Positions 45,360 through 54,123 of a DNA stretch of 64,000 bases are shown here, piece by piece. The first letter of the stretch is position 1; each line of letters begins with the position of its first letter. The stretch lies in assembly GCA_035651635.1 (NCBI GenBank), contig DASRFK010000313.1:1-64000 (forward strand), read 5' to 3'. Below the pieces are notes generated by a model that was given only the letters and a program-made list of their open reading frames with translations, made no database searches and was not told where the DNA came from. Source of the stretch: JANXQE01 sp035651635 (lineage in GTDB: Bacteria; Verrucomicrobiota; Verrucomicrobiia; Limisphaerales; UBA8199). A program made the position numbers and the translations under genes.

Positions 45360-45764
45360 TTAATCCTGGGAAGGGATCGGCGGAATGCCGCCCGTTTCCG
45401 GCCGGATAAGCTTGCGCAAAATAGCCAGGAGTTCATCCGGCCGGAACGGTTTGGCCAGAAAAGCCGCCGCGCCGGAGATGTCGGATTCCATCTGGGTGGT
45501 ACGGTCCGCGTTGACGGTCACGACGACCACCGGGATGCTTTTGGTGGCTTCGCTTTCTTTGAGTTGCCGCAAAGCCGCCAGACCGCTCATATCCGGCATG
45601 CGCACATCAAGGACAATCAGTTGTGGTTGTTGGGCATGAGCCAACTCGATTGCGCCGCGCCCGTTGCTGGCGCTGAGCATCTCGAAACCATTGCGCTCCA
45701 GGTAATGCTTCAGAACGTGGTGCATGATCGGATCATCATCCACGACTAAAATTTTATGTGCCAT
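45360..45764 (-). CDS. Single-domain CheY-like response regulator
   Basis: A 134-aa receiver domain: acidic pocket VVDDDP near residue 9-11, phosphoacceptor Asp about 53 in LIVLDVRMPDMSGL, Thr/Ser near VVVVTVNAD and Lys in AAFLAKPFRPDELL. No output domain, so it acts by protein contact. No partner histidine kinase is adjacent. It lies 67 bp upstream of prmC on the same strand. Confidence 0.88.
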   Translation of the reverse strand: MAHKILVVDDDPIMHHVLKHYLERNGFEMLSASNGRGAIELAHAQQPQLIVLDVRMPDMSGLAALRQLKESEATKSIPVVVVTVNADRTTQMESDISGAAAFLAKPFRPDELLAILRKLIRPETGGIPPIPSQD

Positions 45765-45822
45765 AAACCTGTATCGCCTGCGGGGGCCATCTTACAGAAC
45801 CGCGCCATGGTATCAAGAATAG

Positions 45823-45857
45823 TGCGGAATTCGGAATGCGGAGTGCGGAATTCGGCA
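45823..45857. repeat. Heptad tandem repeat, TNCGGAN units
   Basis: Five contiguous 7-bp units on a T-x-CGG core: TGCGGAA, TTCGGAA, TGCGGAG, TGCGGAA, TTCGGCA. It lies just before the LysM protein gene. Confidence 0.75.
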
Positions 45858-45916
45858 TGGTCGAATACCATGAATTACCCTTGAACTGGCTGCGACGGAC
45901 TCCTATTGTCGACAAC

Positions 45917-46504
45917 ATGAAACGGATTGCGCTGTTCGCGTTAGGACTGGCATTGGCGATCCCGGCTGCCTTGCCCGCTCAGGATGCGGCCACCGAAGAG
46001 CGGCTTAACAAACTATCCGGCCAAATCGAAGATCTGCGCGCCTCGAATGAGGCGCTCAATCGCAGACTCGAGACCCTGACCAAGGATATCGACGCCTTGC
46101 GCTCGCAGATGGATAAGCCGGCTGGCAACTTTGCCAGTGACGAGGACCTCAAGCGGCTGGCCGACACGGTTAAAGAAATCGACCGCAAGCGCCTGGACGA
46201 TTACGAAAAAATTCGGACCGAGCTCAAGAGTCTCGGCAAAACCCTTGCTGCCTCCGCTCCCTCTTCGGTCCGAAAGAGTTCCCCGCCTCCGGTAATCGAA
46301 GCGTCAAACGATAAAGGCAGTGTCCCCGATAAAGGATTCGAATATCAGGTCAAACATGGCGACACGCTATCGCTCATCGTTCAGGCTTATCGCGATAACA
46401 ACATCAAAGTCACCAAGGACCAGATCCTCAAAGCTAATCCCGGCCTGATACCTGAAAAGATGAAGGTCGGCCAGAAGATCTTTATCCCCGCTCCACAATC
46501 CTAA
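45917..46504 (+). CDS. Secreted coiled-coil protein with C-terminal LysM domain
   Basis: About 195 aa from ATG 45,917 (MKRIALFALGLALAIPAALPAQ, signal peptide); an earlier in-frame ATG inside the repeats at 45,836 is unlikely. A long coiled coil (LNKLSGQIEDLRASNEALNRR to RLADTVKEI) is followed by a LysM module (FEYQVKHGDTLSLIVQAYRD to MKVGQKIFIPAP) that binds peptidoglycan. It probably tethers the envelope. First of three similar envelope genes on this strand. Confidence 0.8.
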   Translation: MKRIALFALGLALAIPAALPAQDAATEERLNKLSGQIEDLRASNEALNRRLETLTKDIDALRSQMDKPAGNFASDEDLKRLADTVKEIDRKRLDDYEKIRTELKSLGKTLAASAPSSVRKSSPPPVIEASNDKGSVPDKGFEYQVKHGDTLSLIVQAYRDNNIKVTKDQILKANPGLIPEKMKVGQKIFIPAPQS

Positions 46505-46546
46505 GTCGGCGGCAGCGACTTTCTCTTTTGATCAAAAAATCGAAGC

Positions 46547-47257
46547 GTGCACAAGCACACTAAACTCGCGTGGCAGATGCTAAGCTTTAAACGCTTTAAC
46601 CTGGGTTCGGTTCTTTTGGTTGCGTTCATTGCGGGACTTGCGGGCACGACCTTGGCCCAGGACACCGTTACGGTTCCTAAATCGCGGCTCGAGGAATTAG
46701 AACGCAAAGAGAAGGAACTTGAGCGCCTCAAAGGTGAAAAACCGAAAACCGACAATGAAGGCCTTCCGGCGAGCAAACCCTCCGAACCGCCCACGCTGCC
46801 GCCGGTGCTCGCTCCACCGCCCGAACCCGTCGTTCGCTACAGCAGTCCCGCCCTCCAGGCGCTGCCCGCTTTGCGGCCGGACGAAGTTGTCCAGTCCATG
46901 GACCTGGCCAATTACTATCATGCTGACAAAGCTGCCGCGGATGGCCGGTTTCTGGGGAAAAAGTTTGCGCTCCAGGGCGAGATTGTTGGGTTCGAGAAGC
47001 CGCTGTGGAAACGCAGCTACCGGATTCTGCTCAAGACGCCGGTGCCCGGGACGCGGGTCATTTGCGACCTGCTACCCCCGGACAAAGCCAACGCGGTATT
47101 CACCGCCAACCACGGCGACGACTTGGTCGCCATGTATGGAGAAACCCGGGTGCCGCTTGCCAAAGTCGGGCAAAAAGTGCGCGTTCAAGGCGAATGCAAG
47201 GGCTTTAGCGATTCAGTGGTAATGATTTACGCCTGGGACTTGAAACCGGCACCCTAA
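46547..47257 (+). CDS. Secreted protein with coiled coil and OB-fold-like domain
   Basis: A 236-aa protein with a signal peptide (best seen from an ATG at 46,577, MLSFKRFNLGSVLL, ending TTLAQ), a short coiled coil (KSRLEELERKEKELERLKGEK), a Pro-rich linker and a tRNA_anti-like OB fold (GKKFALQGEIVGFEKPLWKRS, KVGQKVRVQGECKGF). OB folds of this type occur in periplasmic proteins of unknown ligand. Gaps of 42 and 109 bp to its neighbours make co-transcription possible. Confidence 0.65.
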   Translation: MHKHTKLAWQMLSFKRFNLGSVLLVAFIAGLAGTTLAQDTVTVPKSRLEELERKEKELERLKGEKPKTDNEGLPASKPSEPPTLPPVLAPPPEPVVRYSSPALQALPALRPDEVVQSMDLANYYHADKAAADGRFLGKKFALQGEIVGFEKPLWKRSYRILLKTPVPGTRVICDLLPPDKANAVFTANHGDDLVAMYGETRVPLAKVGQKVRVQGECKGFSDSVVMIYAWDLKPAP

Positions 47258-47366
47258 TCCTTTTCATTAGCGGCCTCCGTTTTACCATTGCGATCCGCCC
47301 GGGATTCTGCTGATGCTTTTGACGCTCGGACCGGAATTCAGTATATTGTTCCAGGTAACCTGACGG

Positions 47367-47906
47367 ATGATGAAAACTTTTCTCCAAAACCTGCTCATCT
47401 TCTTTGCCCTCTCGCTCTGCGCCTTGATCTCCTACCAGTGGGTGCGGGAGACCGACCTCAATAAGAAGGTCCAGAGCCTCACGGACACTGTCCACGACAA
47501 AATGGAGAACATCCAGAGCCTCCAGCAAAGCGTTAAGCACGATGAATCGGAGATCGTCCGCCTGGATGGGCTCAAGAATTCGCTCACCCAGACCGTTAAG
47601 TCCAATGATATGCAGATCTCGCTTCTGGTCAAAGCGGTGGAAAAAACCACCAACGAGCTTGATCGAGCCGAGCGCCAAATCGAGGTCTACAAAGGGGCGA
47701 TCGAGACGGCCAACGAGAACATCAAAAGACAAAACGACGAAATCAAAACTCAGAATGACGAGATGTCCAAATTGGCCGCGGACCGAAATGAGGTGGTCAA
47801 GAAGTTCAACAAAATGGCCACCGATTACAACGAACTCGCCGCCAAATGGAACAAGCAGCAGGAGGAGCTAGCCAAACAGGCGACGAATACCCCGGCGAAG
47901 AAATAA
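47367..47906 (+). CDS. Membrane-anchored coiled-coil protein
   Basis: A 179-aa protein with one N-terminal hydrophobic segment (FLQNLLIFFALSLCALISYQW) and an almost continuous coiled coil (about 35-175) with abundant Lys, Glu and Asn, for example IKRQNDEIKTQNDEMSKLA. Predicted inner-membrane anchored and periplasmic. No enzymatic motif; a scaffold or spacer is likely. Confidence 0.7.
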   Translation: MMKTFLQNLLIFFALSLCALISYQWVRETDLNKKVQSLTDTVHDKMENIQSLQQSVKHDESEIVRLDGLKNSLTQTVKSNDMQISLLVKAVEKTTNELDRAERQIEVYKGAIETANENIKRQNDEIKTQNDEMSKLAADRNEVVKKFNKMATDYNELAAKWNKQQEELAKQATNTPAKK

Positions 47907-47942
47907 GGCCGTTGGTTATACGCTAAACCCCTCCCGAGTTCT

Positions 47943-47990
47943 AAATCCGAAATCCGAAGGCCGAAACTCGAAAGAAGGCCGAAGTCCGAA
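47943..47990. repeat. Heptad repeat, CCGAA core
   Basis: Tandem 7-bp units on a CCGAA core (AAATCCG, AAATCCG, AAGGCCG, AAACTCG, then one 11-bp irregular unit and AAGTCCG). A reverse-complement copy lies at 48,195-48,253. Confidence 0.75.
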
Positions 47991-48073
47991 CATTAAAAGT
48001 CAGACTTCCCAGTCTGCGGCGATCTTGAAAACATTTAACGCTGGAAATACATGGTGAATCCGAACTATGTCGC

Positions 48074-48160
48074 CGTCCCTGCGGGCAGGAACGCTCGCGC
48101 GCCATCCGCTTGAGGTCAGCCGTTTTCGACGTTGCTGCGGGCAAGAATACCCGCGCGCCG
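48074..48160. repeat. Pair of 31-bp direct repeats
   Basis: Copies at 48,074-48,104 and 48,130-48,160 share CTGCGGGCA, then GGAACGCTC or AGAATACCC, then CGCGCGCC. Each contains a GCGGG/CCCGC stem. They fill the 47,907-48,254 gap together with the flanking heptads; no gene is seen there. Confidence 0.65.
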
Positions 48161-48194
48161 GCGGAGTTTTAAGCCACCAGGAAGCGTGCTTCTG

Positions 48195-48253
48195 ATTCGG
48201 ATTTCGGGCTTCGGATTCCTTTCGGCCCTCGGCCTTCGGATTTCGGATTTAGG
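48195..48253. repeat. Heptad repeat, TTCGG core (inverse of 47,943 copy)
   Basis: Tandem units on TTCGG, including ATTTCGG and CTTCGG. It is the reverse complement of the repeat at 47,943-47,990, so the two bracket the 31-bp direct repeats. Confidence 0.75.
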
Positions 48254-48254
48254 A

Positions 48255-48680
48255 TCATTCCTTAGTCTGTTGCGGCGCAATGGCGAACGACACCTTCTGA
48301 ATTCCTTGCCGCCGGACTAAATCCAACACCCCGATAATCATGCCGTGCGTGGCATCTTTATCGCCGCTGATGTAAACGGGGACGTTCGTGTTGACGCGAA
48401 ACTTGTTGGATAAGTAGGTCTGCAGTTCGACCAGGTTAACAGCCTTTTTCTCTATATATATATTACCTACCTTATCGACGGCGATATTGACAATATCGGG
48501 TTTGAAATCGCGTTTGGCGACGGTGGCCGTCGGGAGATCCATTTTGATCGACTGGAGCCGGATCATGCTCAGGCTGGCCAACATGAACGAGGCCAGCAGG
48601 AAAAACATGATGTCGATCAGCGGAATAATTTCGATCCGCGCTTTATGCAGGTGAAGCGGTGAACCAATCTTCATATCCAT
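48255..48680 (-). CDS. exbD: ExbD/TolR-family biopolymer transport protein
   Basis: A 141-aa protein with one N-terminal membrane helix bearing the proton-relay Asp in EIIPLIDIMFFLLASFM, followed by a periplasmic domain ending GVLDLVRRQGIQKVSFAI. With ExbB it converts proton flow into TonB movement. It starts 12 bp after the ExbB-like gene and completes a TonB set. Confidence 0.9.
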   Translation of the reverse strand: MDMKIGSPLHLHKARIEIIPLIDIMFFLLASFMLASLSMIRLQSIKMDLPTATVAKRDFKPDIVNIAVDKVGNIYIEKKAVNLVELQTYLSNKFRVNTNVPVYISGDKDATHGMIIGVLDLVRRQGIQKVSFAIAPQQTKE

Positions 48681-48692
48681 CCATTCATTGAA

Positions 48693-49364
48693 CTAACGCG
48701 CGGCCGGGGTCGGCTCCCTTCGAAATTCCATCGTGTCCATCCCACGCTGTTTGGCGGCGGTGACCATGATTTCCACGTTGGTAGCCGCGGACTCCAGCTC
48801 GAACTGCAATTGGGCGAGTTTGCGCGAAAAGAAGTTGTAAGGGATCAGCGCCACAATCGCGATCGCCAGGCCGCACATCGTCGCGATCAGCGCTTCGCCA
48901 ATGCCCCCGGTGATCGCCCCGGTGGCACCTTCCACCGTGGCGCTGCCGATGGATAGAAACGTCCGAAAAATGCCGGAAACAGTGCCCAACAAACCCAGCA
49001 ACGGCGCCAAGGTGACCAGCGTATCCATCACCGTCAGGAAGCGTCCCGCCTTTTGCAGTTCCACTCCGGCCGCCACTTGCAACGCTCCTTGGAGCGAGGA
49101 ATGGTAATGATTCATCCCATGCCAGATCATCCGGATGATCGGGTCGGGCGAATCTTTCGACAATTGCGACGCCTGTCTGAAGTCGCCGGCTTCGAGCGCG
49201 CCAAAGAGTTTTTCGAGTGTTTCAGGGTCGCGCCGGCTGCTTTCGCGGAACCACCAGAAGCTGCGTTCACCCACGACCGCCACCGCCACAATAGCGGTGA
49301 TTAAAATCGGCCACATGACCGGGCCGCCCGCTTCAAAATATTTCACCAGGACGTTTGCTAACAT
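48693..49364 (-). CDS. exbB: ExbB/TolQ-family proton channel
   Basis: A 223-aa membrane protein with three transmembrane segments; the MotA_ExbB core is seen in VMDTLVTLAPLLGLLGTVSGIF and GGIGEALIATMCGLAIAIVALI. It forms the pentameric proton channel with ExbD. It follows the TonB-like gene by 57 bp. Confidence 0.92.
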   Translation of the reverse strand: MLANVLVKYFEAGGPVMWPILITAIVAVAVVGERSFWWFRESSRRDPETLEKLFGALEAGDFRQASQLSKDSPDPIIRMIWHGMNHYHSSLQGALQVAAGVELQKAGRFLTVMDTLVTLAPLLGLLGTVSGIFRTFLSIGSATVEGATGAITGGIGEALIATMCGLAIAIVALIPYNFFSRKLAQLQFELESAATNVEIMVTAAKQRGMDTMEFRREPTPAAR

Positions 49365-49421
49365 AAGGTTTGTGTTCTGTTGTCAGAATCAGGTTAGGAG
49401 GTTGGCTTCGATTGAGAACTG

Positions 49422-50168
49422 CTACTGCAATTGGAACGTGAAGGGTGTAATGTAATGGCGTACGGCACCTGGCTCAAAATGCCAGCGGGTCTGGATCACT
49501 TGCAGCGCCGCCTCATCCAAGACTGGAAACCCCGAGCTCTTTTGCACTTTAGGCGAATCGATCTTTCCTGCTTCGTCCACTGTGTATTCGATAATGACAG
49601 TGCCCTGGTAGTGGTTCCTAAGGGCTACTGCGGGGTACTGAGGCTGGGGATATCTGCCCCCTCCCCCAGCTCCAGGATTAAACTGAACGGCTCGCGGGGG
49701 CGCTTGACCAACTGGCGGTGGCGGCGTCGCAAGGTGCGCCGCGGGAGCGATCGCTACCGCCCCTTGGACCGGCACCGCAAAAGCCACCGAAGCAGGATCG
49801 GCCGCGGCCACCACGGTGACAACCTGCGGCGTTTCAGTCGGTGTGTCCTGCGGTTGTTCTTCCTCCTGTTTGACCTCTGGTTCGGTTTTTGGCGGTTCCT
49901 CGGGTTGTTGAAAAATCACCGGGACCGGTTCGTCGATTTTGCTAAGAGGCCTCTGGATCACCCTCGGGTGTTTCAGCCCAATAAGGCCGACCACCAGAAA
50001 CAGAGCGCAAATCGAATTGACCCAGGCCAGCGTGCGGTACGAGTCCTTCCATTCCTGAGGCAAACACAGCCGCGCTAAATCGTCCGAAAGCTGGTAATTG
50101 CCCAAAGGAGATGCTAAGGCGGGATTGGAAGCCAATGGACTTTGGACTGGAGCAGAAGATTCACTCAT
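49422..50168 (-). CDS. tonB: TonB family energy-transducing protein
   Basis: About 248 aa from ATG 50,168 (MSESSAPVQSPLAS). It has one membrane helix (YRTLAWVNSICALFLVVGLIG), a Pro/Glu-rich periplasmic spacer (EEPPKTEPEVKQEEEQPQDT) and a C-terminal TonB domain (YPAVALRNHYQGTVIIEYTV, VLDEAALQVIQTRWHFEPG). It couples ExbB-ExbD to the receptor encoded divergently, 267 bp away. Confidence 0.9.
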   Translation of the reverse strand: MSESSAPVQSPLASNPALASPLGNYQLSDDLARLCLPQEWKDSYRTLAWVNSICALFLVVGLIGLKHPRVIQRPLSKIDEPVPVIFQQPEEPPKTEPEVKQEEEQPQDTPTETPQVVTVVAAADPASVAFAVPVQGAVAIAPAAHLATPPPPVGQAPPRAVQFNPGAGGGGRYPQPQYPAVALRNHYQGTVIIEYTVDEAGKIDSPKVQKSSGFPVLDEAALQVIQTRWHFEPGAVRHYITPFTFQLQ

Positions 50169-50434
50169 GAAGCATCCCGCCCCCGGAAATGGCCTTCCCA
50201 AACGGCGGGCACCCGAACCGTTCCACCCCTGCTCGCATCTCCGCTAAGCTGTTCATCAGATTTCACCGGGCGCGTCGGCACGGGCCCATCACCGAGCCAA
50301 TATGCTTTCAGGCGAGCCAACGCGCAAACCTTTCCTGAAAGGCCCGTAACATTTTTGCAACATTTAGCTTGCTTAATGTCGCCTAAATTGTGTAGATGTC
50401 GCTCAAGTCATTCCGTAAAACCTTATAGTCAACA

Positions 50435-53400
50435 TTGTTTATGATGAAAAATCTGTTTCCACAGATCCCTCGTCCTAACGTGCTGGCAAGTTTGGCTGGT
50501 TGTTTGACGGTCGCCTTGCCCGCTTTGGCACAAGACACCAATGCGCCCACGGTAATGAAACCCACCGTCATCACCGGGTCTTACATCCCGACCGCTGAGA
50601 CCGTCACCGCAACCCCGGTGCAAACCCTCTCCACGGAGGCCATCAGCGAGGCGGGAACGGCTGACCCGTTGCTCACGCTGAAAAAGCTAGTGCCGGGCTT
50701 CACCGGCAGCGGCAATTACCTGGGCAGCGTCAACAACAACGTGAACCTCGGCGCGGGCTTCCAGGCCTTCACGGGACAATCCTATGCGCAAATCCGCAAT
50801 CTCCCGACGTTGGTCCTGATTGACGGACAGCGGGTGGTCTCGACAGCTTTGAGCGGCGCTCAGGCAGTCGACCTGAACTCCATCCCAATTTCAATGATCG
50901 AGCGCATCGAAGTTCTCAAGGACGGCGCCTCGGCCATTTACGGCTCTGACGCCATTGGCGGGGTCATCAATATCATCACCAAAAAGAACTTTAACGGTTT
51001 TGAGATTGGCGGACGCTTCGGGTTTCCAACTGAAGGGCCCGATGAGGCCGCCTGGCAGTACAAAGCCTATATCGTCGGCGGCGCCTCGACTGAGAACACC
51101 CGTTTCACCATGGGCGCTGAAGTCTTTGAGCAGAACTCGCTCAAAACCAAAGATCGCCATTTCGCCACACTCGACCCCGCAGAGTTGACGGCTGCCGGGA
51201 TCGCGCCAGCTGTTGCGTACCTCAGCCCAAGCTTCCCGGGCAAAGTTCAGGATGGCAACGGCGCGTGGATTCTGGCTGGTTCGCCCTTTGCCGCGGGCCG
51301 GACGGGCTACAATCCGAGCTTGATCACGCCTCCGAAATTCGGAACGAATACATTCCCGTCGGTGGCGGCGTATAACGCTTATGCTCTCGCTCACGGATAC
51401 GTTGATCCCTCGGATAGCGGCCAAGGCCCTTACCTGCCATTTGACACCACGACTCTCCTGCTTACGACTTCATTCGGCACTACTTCGTTCCTGGATCAGG
51501 ATCGTCGCCAGTTCTGGGCCAACTTCGAGCATGACCTATTCCCCGATACTCTGACGGTCTACTCCCGGTTCATTTACGCCGACAATTCCGCCTCGGGTCA
51601 GTTGGCGCCCTCGCCGGTCGTAACGCTGTATAGCCCGGCGGCGGGTTACAATATCGGTGTTCCGGGAAATAACCCCTACAACCCATTTGGGATCGACCTC
51701 GGGGCAAATGGTTCCTCGGTGCCTCGGATTCGTTCTCGTTTCGTCGATTCCGGCAATCGTATCTTCGACAGCTTCCAGGACACCTATCAATGGGTCGGAG
51801 GTTTGAAGGGCAAGATTACTCCTGATTATGGTTATGACACATCGTTTGATTACAGCCACAGCCGGGAGGAACAGCAAACCCGCAATGCGATTAACGGAGC
51901 AGCGCTCAACTCGGCCTTGATTCCGTTAGTCGGCGCGAATGGCGCCCCGGTGCTCGATGCTCACGGCCGGCCCCTCAGCCAATTGGTCGATGCCGCTGGG
52001 AATAATGTGCCGGTCTACAACATCTTTGCCGGCCCTCTGGCGCAAGGGGCCAGCGGCAATGCGCCGGAAACTCTCAACTTGCTGCGTTCGACCCTGTTTA
52101 CCTGGGGGCAGTCCGAGCTTTGGAACGCTCAAGGCGTCTTCAATGGTACTCCGCTTGACCTTCCGGCCGGCAAACTTTCATTCGCTGCCGGCGGCCAGTT
52201 CATTCATGAAGACATCCAGCTACAGGTTGATGGCTTGAGCCAGCAAGGCCTGGTCCCCGGCCTGAACCCGCAGCAGGCATTCCACGGCGGCACGCGCGAA
52301 ACCGCGGCCGGTTTCGTCGAAGTAAATATTCCCGTCCTGGGCAAAGATCAGGGCATCCCTGGCGTCTATGATCTGTCGATCGATGCGGCCGGGCGTTATC
52401 AAACGTTCGATCCCGGTGGTAATGCCGCCGTGCCCAAGATTGGCATTCGCTGGCAGCCCATTGACGAAGAGGTCACGCTGCGCGCGAGCTACAACAAAGG
52501 CTTCATCGCCCCGTCGATCTTCAACCTTTTCGGGCCCGACTTTGCGAGCAATCCTTCGATCAGCACCCCTGGCGGCGCCGGACAGGTCACCACGACGACG
52601 CGTGCCAATCCGAACCTGGAACCGCAGGACTCCGAGCAGTTCGGCTTTGGTGTGGTTATTTCTCCGAAGGTGGTCAAGAATCTTACGGTATCAGCCGATT
52701 ACTACAACGTGACCTTGACCAAGGTGCCAGTGGCTGATGCGCAGGGTGCGGCCAACAGTCTCAATGCGCTGGGTTCAGCTTCGCCGTTCGCTCCTGGCTT
52801 CACGTTCTCCGACGGCACCCCGCTGACCAGTACCGCCGCCAATCAGGTTACTCCCGACAACTGGGGCAATCTGATCATTCCATGGTCCGGTGCCGGTGCA
52901 GAGCGTGTCCAAGGCTTGGATTTCAGCGCCGACTATGTCCTGCCGCTCGATGAATCGATCGGCAAGATCTCACTGGACGCGGTGGCCAATCTGACCTTGA
53001 GTCACCAACTTGCCACCGGGGCCGGCCGGCCGTACTACGATTATACCGGGACCTTTACCGCCCTGCAGGGTTTGATTCCTGATTACACCATTACCGCCTA
53101 CCTGACCTATCAGTATAAGGGTCTCACCTTTGTGGTCAGCGGTCATTATATCCCTGAAACTCTGGATCCGGGAAATCGCTTCGCCGAGTACGCCGGCCTC
53201 AACCCGTTGCCGCCCGAACAGGGCGGTCCAACGCAAGGCCTGACCGTCAATGGCCACGAATGGAAGATCTCCGATTACTACACCTTCGACATGCAGCTCA
53301 GCTATGAGTTCGGTAAGGGCAAAATCGAAGGCCGCAAGTGGTACGATGGCTCCCGGCTCGCTGTCGGCTGCAACAACATCGCCGATGCCTCGCCTCCGCT

Positions 53401-53491
53401 GATCCCCGACGCAATCGAGGATAACACCGACAAGAACAACTACGACGTTATCGGTCGCTTCGTTTATTTCGAGGTGTCCAAGAAGTTCTAA
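50435..53491 (+). CDS. TonB-dependent outer-membrane receptor
   Basis: A 1018-aa receptor with a signal peptide (ending ALPALAQ), a TonB box region (VMKPTVITGSYI), a plug domain with IERIEVLKDGASAIYGSDAIGG and NIITKK, and a 22-strand barrel in the rest, ending in the aromatic KKF. Strand-rich parts include NPNLEPQDSEQFGFG and YELS-type periodicity. It takes up a large or scarce substrate with TonB energy; the substrate (siderophore, cobalamin or glycan) is not readable. A SusD partner is absent, which argues against a Bacteroidota-style glycan receptor. Confidence 0.92.
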   Translation: MFMMKNLFPQIPRPNVLASLAGCLTVALPALAQDTNAPTVMKPTVITGSYIPTAETVTATPVQTLSTEAISEAGTADPLLTLKKLVPGFTGSGNYLGSVNNNVNLGAGFQAFTGQSYAQIRNLPTLVLIDGQRVVSTALSGAQAVDLNSIPISMIERIEVLKDGASAIYGSDAIGGVINIITKKNFNGFEIGGRFGFPTEGPDEAAWQYKAYIVGGASTENTRFTMGAEVFEQNSLKTKDRHFATLDPAELTAAGIAPAVAYLSPSFPGKVQDGNGAWILAGSPFAAGRTGYNPSLITPPKFGTNTFPSVAAYNAYALAHGYVDPSDSGQGPYLPFDTTTLLLTTSFGTTSFLDQDRRQFWANFEHDLFPDTLTVYSRFIYADNSASGQLAPSPVVTLYSPAAGYNIGVPGNNPYNPFGIDLGANGSSVPRIRSRFVDSGNRIFDSFQDTYQWVGGLKGKITPDYGYDTSFDYSHSREEQQTRNAINGAALNSALIPLVGANGAPVLDAHGRPLSQLVDAAGNNVPVYNIFAGPLAQGASGNAPETLNLLRSTLFTWGQSELWNAQGVFNGTPLDLPAGKLSFAAGGQFIHEDIQLQVDGLSQQGLVPGLNPQQAFHGGTRETAAGFVEVNIPVLGKDQGIPGVYDLSIDAAGRYQTFDPGGNAAVPKIGIRWQPIDEEVTLRASYNKGFIAPSIFNLFGPDFASNPSISTPGGAGQVTTTTRANPNLEPQDSEQFGFGVVISPKVVKNLTVSADYYNVTLTKVPVADAQGAANSLNALGSASPFAPGFTFSDGTPLTSTAANQVTPDNWGNLIIPWSGAGAERVQGLDFSADYVLPLDESIGKISLDAVANLTLSHQLATGAGRPYYDYTGTFTALQGLIPDYTITAYLTYQYKGLTFVVSGHYIPETLDPGNRFAEYAGLNPLPPEQGGPTQGLTVNGHEWKISDYYTFDMQLSYEFGKGKIEGRKWYDGSRLAVGCNNIADASPPLIPDAIEDNTDKNNYDVIGRFVYFEVSKKF

Positions 53492-53510
53492 CATCCCCGC
53501 AGTGTCTCGA

Positions 53511-53541
53511 GGCCGAACCCTTCGCGGGTTCGGCCCTTTTT
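53511..53541 (+). terminator. Rho-independent terminator after the TonB receptor
   Basis: The stem GGCCGAACCC/GGGTTCGGCC with a short TTCGC loop is followed by a run of T. It ends the receptor transcript 17 bp after the stop codon. Confidence 0.88.
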
Positions 53542-53597
53542 GTTACTTGCCAAGATCATTTGATGAGTTCAAGTTACTATCAAGTCAGCCAAATCTT

Positions 53598-53903
53598 ATG
53601 AAAACCACAACTTGGATCGCGCTTCTCACTTTCCTGCTTATCTCGGGCGTCGGCGCCCTGGCGGCCGACAAAACCGTTCAAGCGGCCCCGAAACCAACAG
53701 CCAAAGCTCATGTGAAGCGTTCGAAAACTCATAGCTCGCAGCGAATCGCCCTGACCGGGTCGTACATTAAGCAAGACATCCATCGCAACGGGGTTGTAAC
53801 CGATGGCCCCAACGCGGTGGTCGTTCTCGACAACGAGGCGATTCGGAATAGCGGCGCGGCGGATTTGCGCCAATTGCTCGTGCTGCGAGGCGTGCACCAT
53901 TAA
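53598..53903 (+). CDS. Small secreted protein resembling a TonB receptor plug start
   Basis: A 101-aa protein with a signal peptide (MKTTTWIALLTFLLISGVGAL, cleavage near ALAADK), a basic linker (AKAHVKRSKTHSSQ), then ALTGSYIKQDIHRNGVVTDG and NAVVVLDNEAIRNSGAADLR. The last part lines up with the receptor just upstream (VITGSYIPTAE, then TEAISEAGTADPLLTL), so it looks like an isolated plug-domain start with no barrel. It ends in LLVLRGVHH. Its own start codon and the terminator before it argue that it is a separate gene. Confidence 0.6.
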   Translation: MKTTTWIALLTFLLISGVGALAADKTVQAAPKPTAKAHVKRSKTHSSQRIALTGSYIKQDIHRNGVVTDGPNAVVVLDNEAIRNSGAADLRQLLVLRGVHH

Positions 53904-53913
53904 ACGGCCCGAG

Positions 53914-54043
53914 GCTCCGAAGGTTTTGGAGTGCGCCGCTGCGCGGCGCTTTTTGGGCGGGAGAGGTTCAAACGATTGAGACCTTGCAGTGGCGGGGAGT
54001 CGTTCGGTTCCAAAAGCGGCGTAGAACGCCGCACTCCAAGACG
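53914..54043. mobile_element. MITE-like element, copy 1
   Basis: About 130 bp with imperfect terminal inverted repeats, GTTTTGGAGTGCGCCGC at the left and GCGGCG plus GCACTCCAAGAC at the right, and a matching internal GAGACCTTGCA. Copy 2 lies inverted at 57,107-57,237. No coding capacity. The right end abuts the xseA frame. Confidence 0.75.
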
Positions 54044-54123
54044 CTTTGCGAAATTCCTGCGGCGCTTTTGGCGCCTGCAAACGGGCCATTGAAACCCATC
54101 TCGAAACATGTTTCATTGGCCGT

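Noticed and set aside
50202..50434. Possible riboswitch in the tonB-receptor gap
   Set aside because: No cobalamin, TPP or other known riboswitch core could be recognised on either strand.
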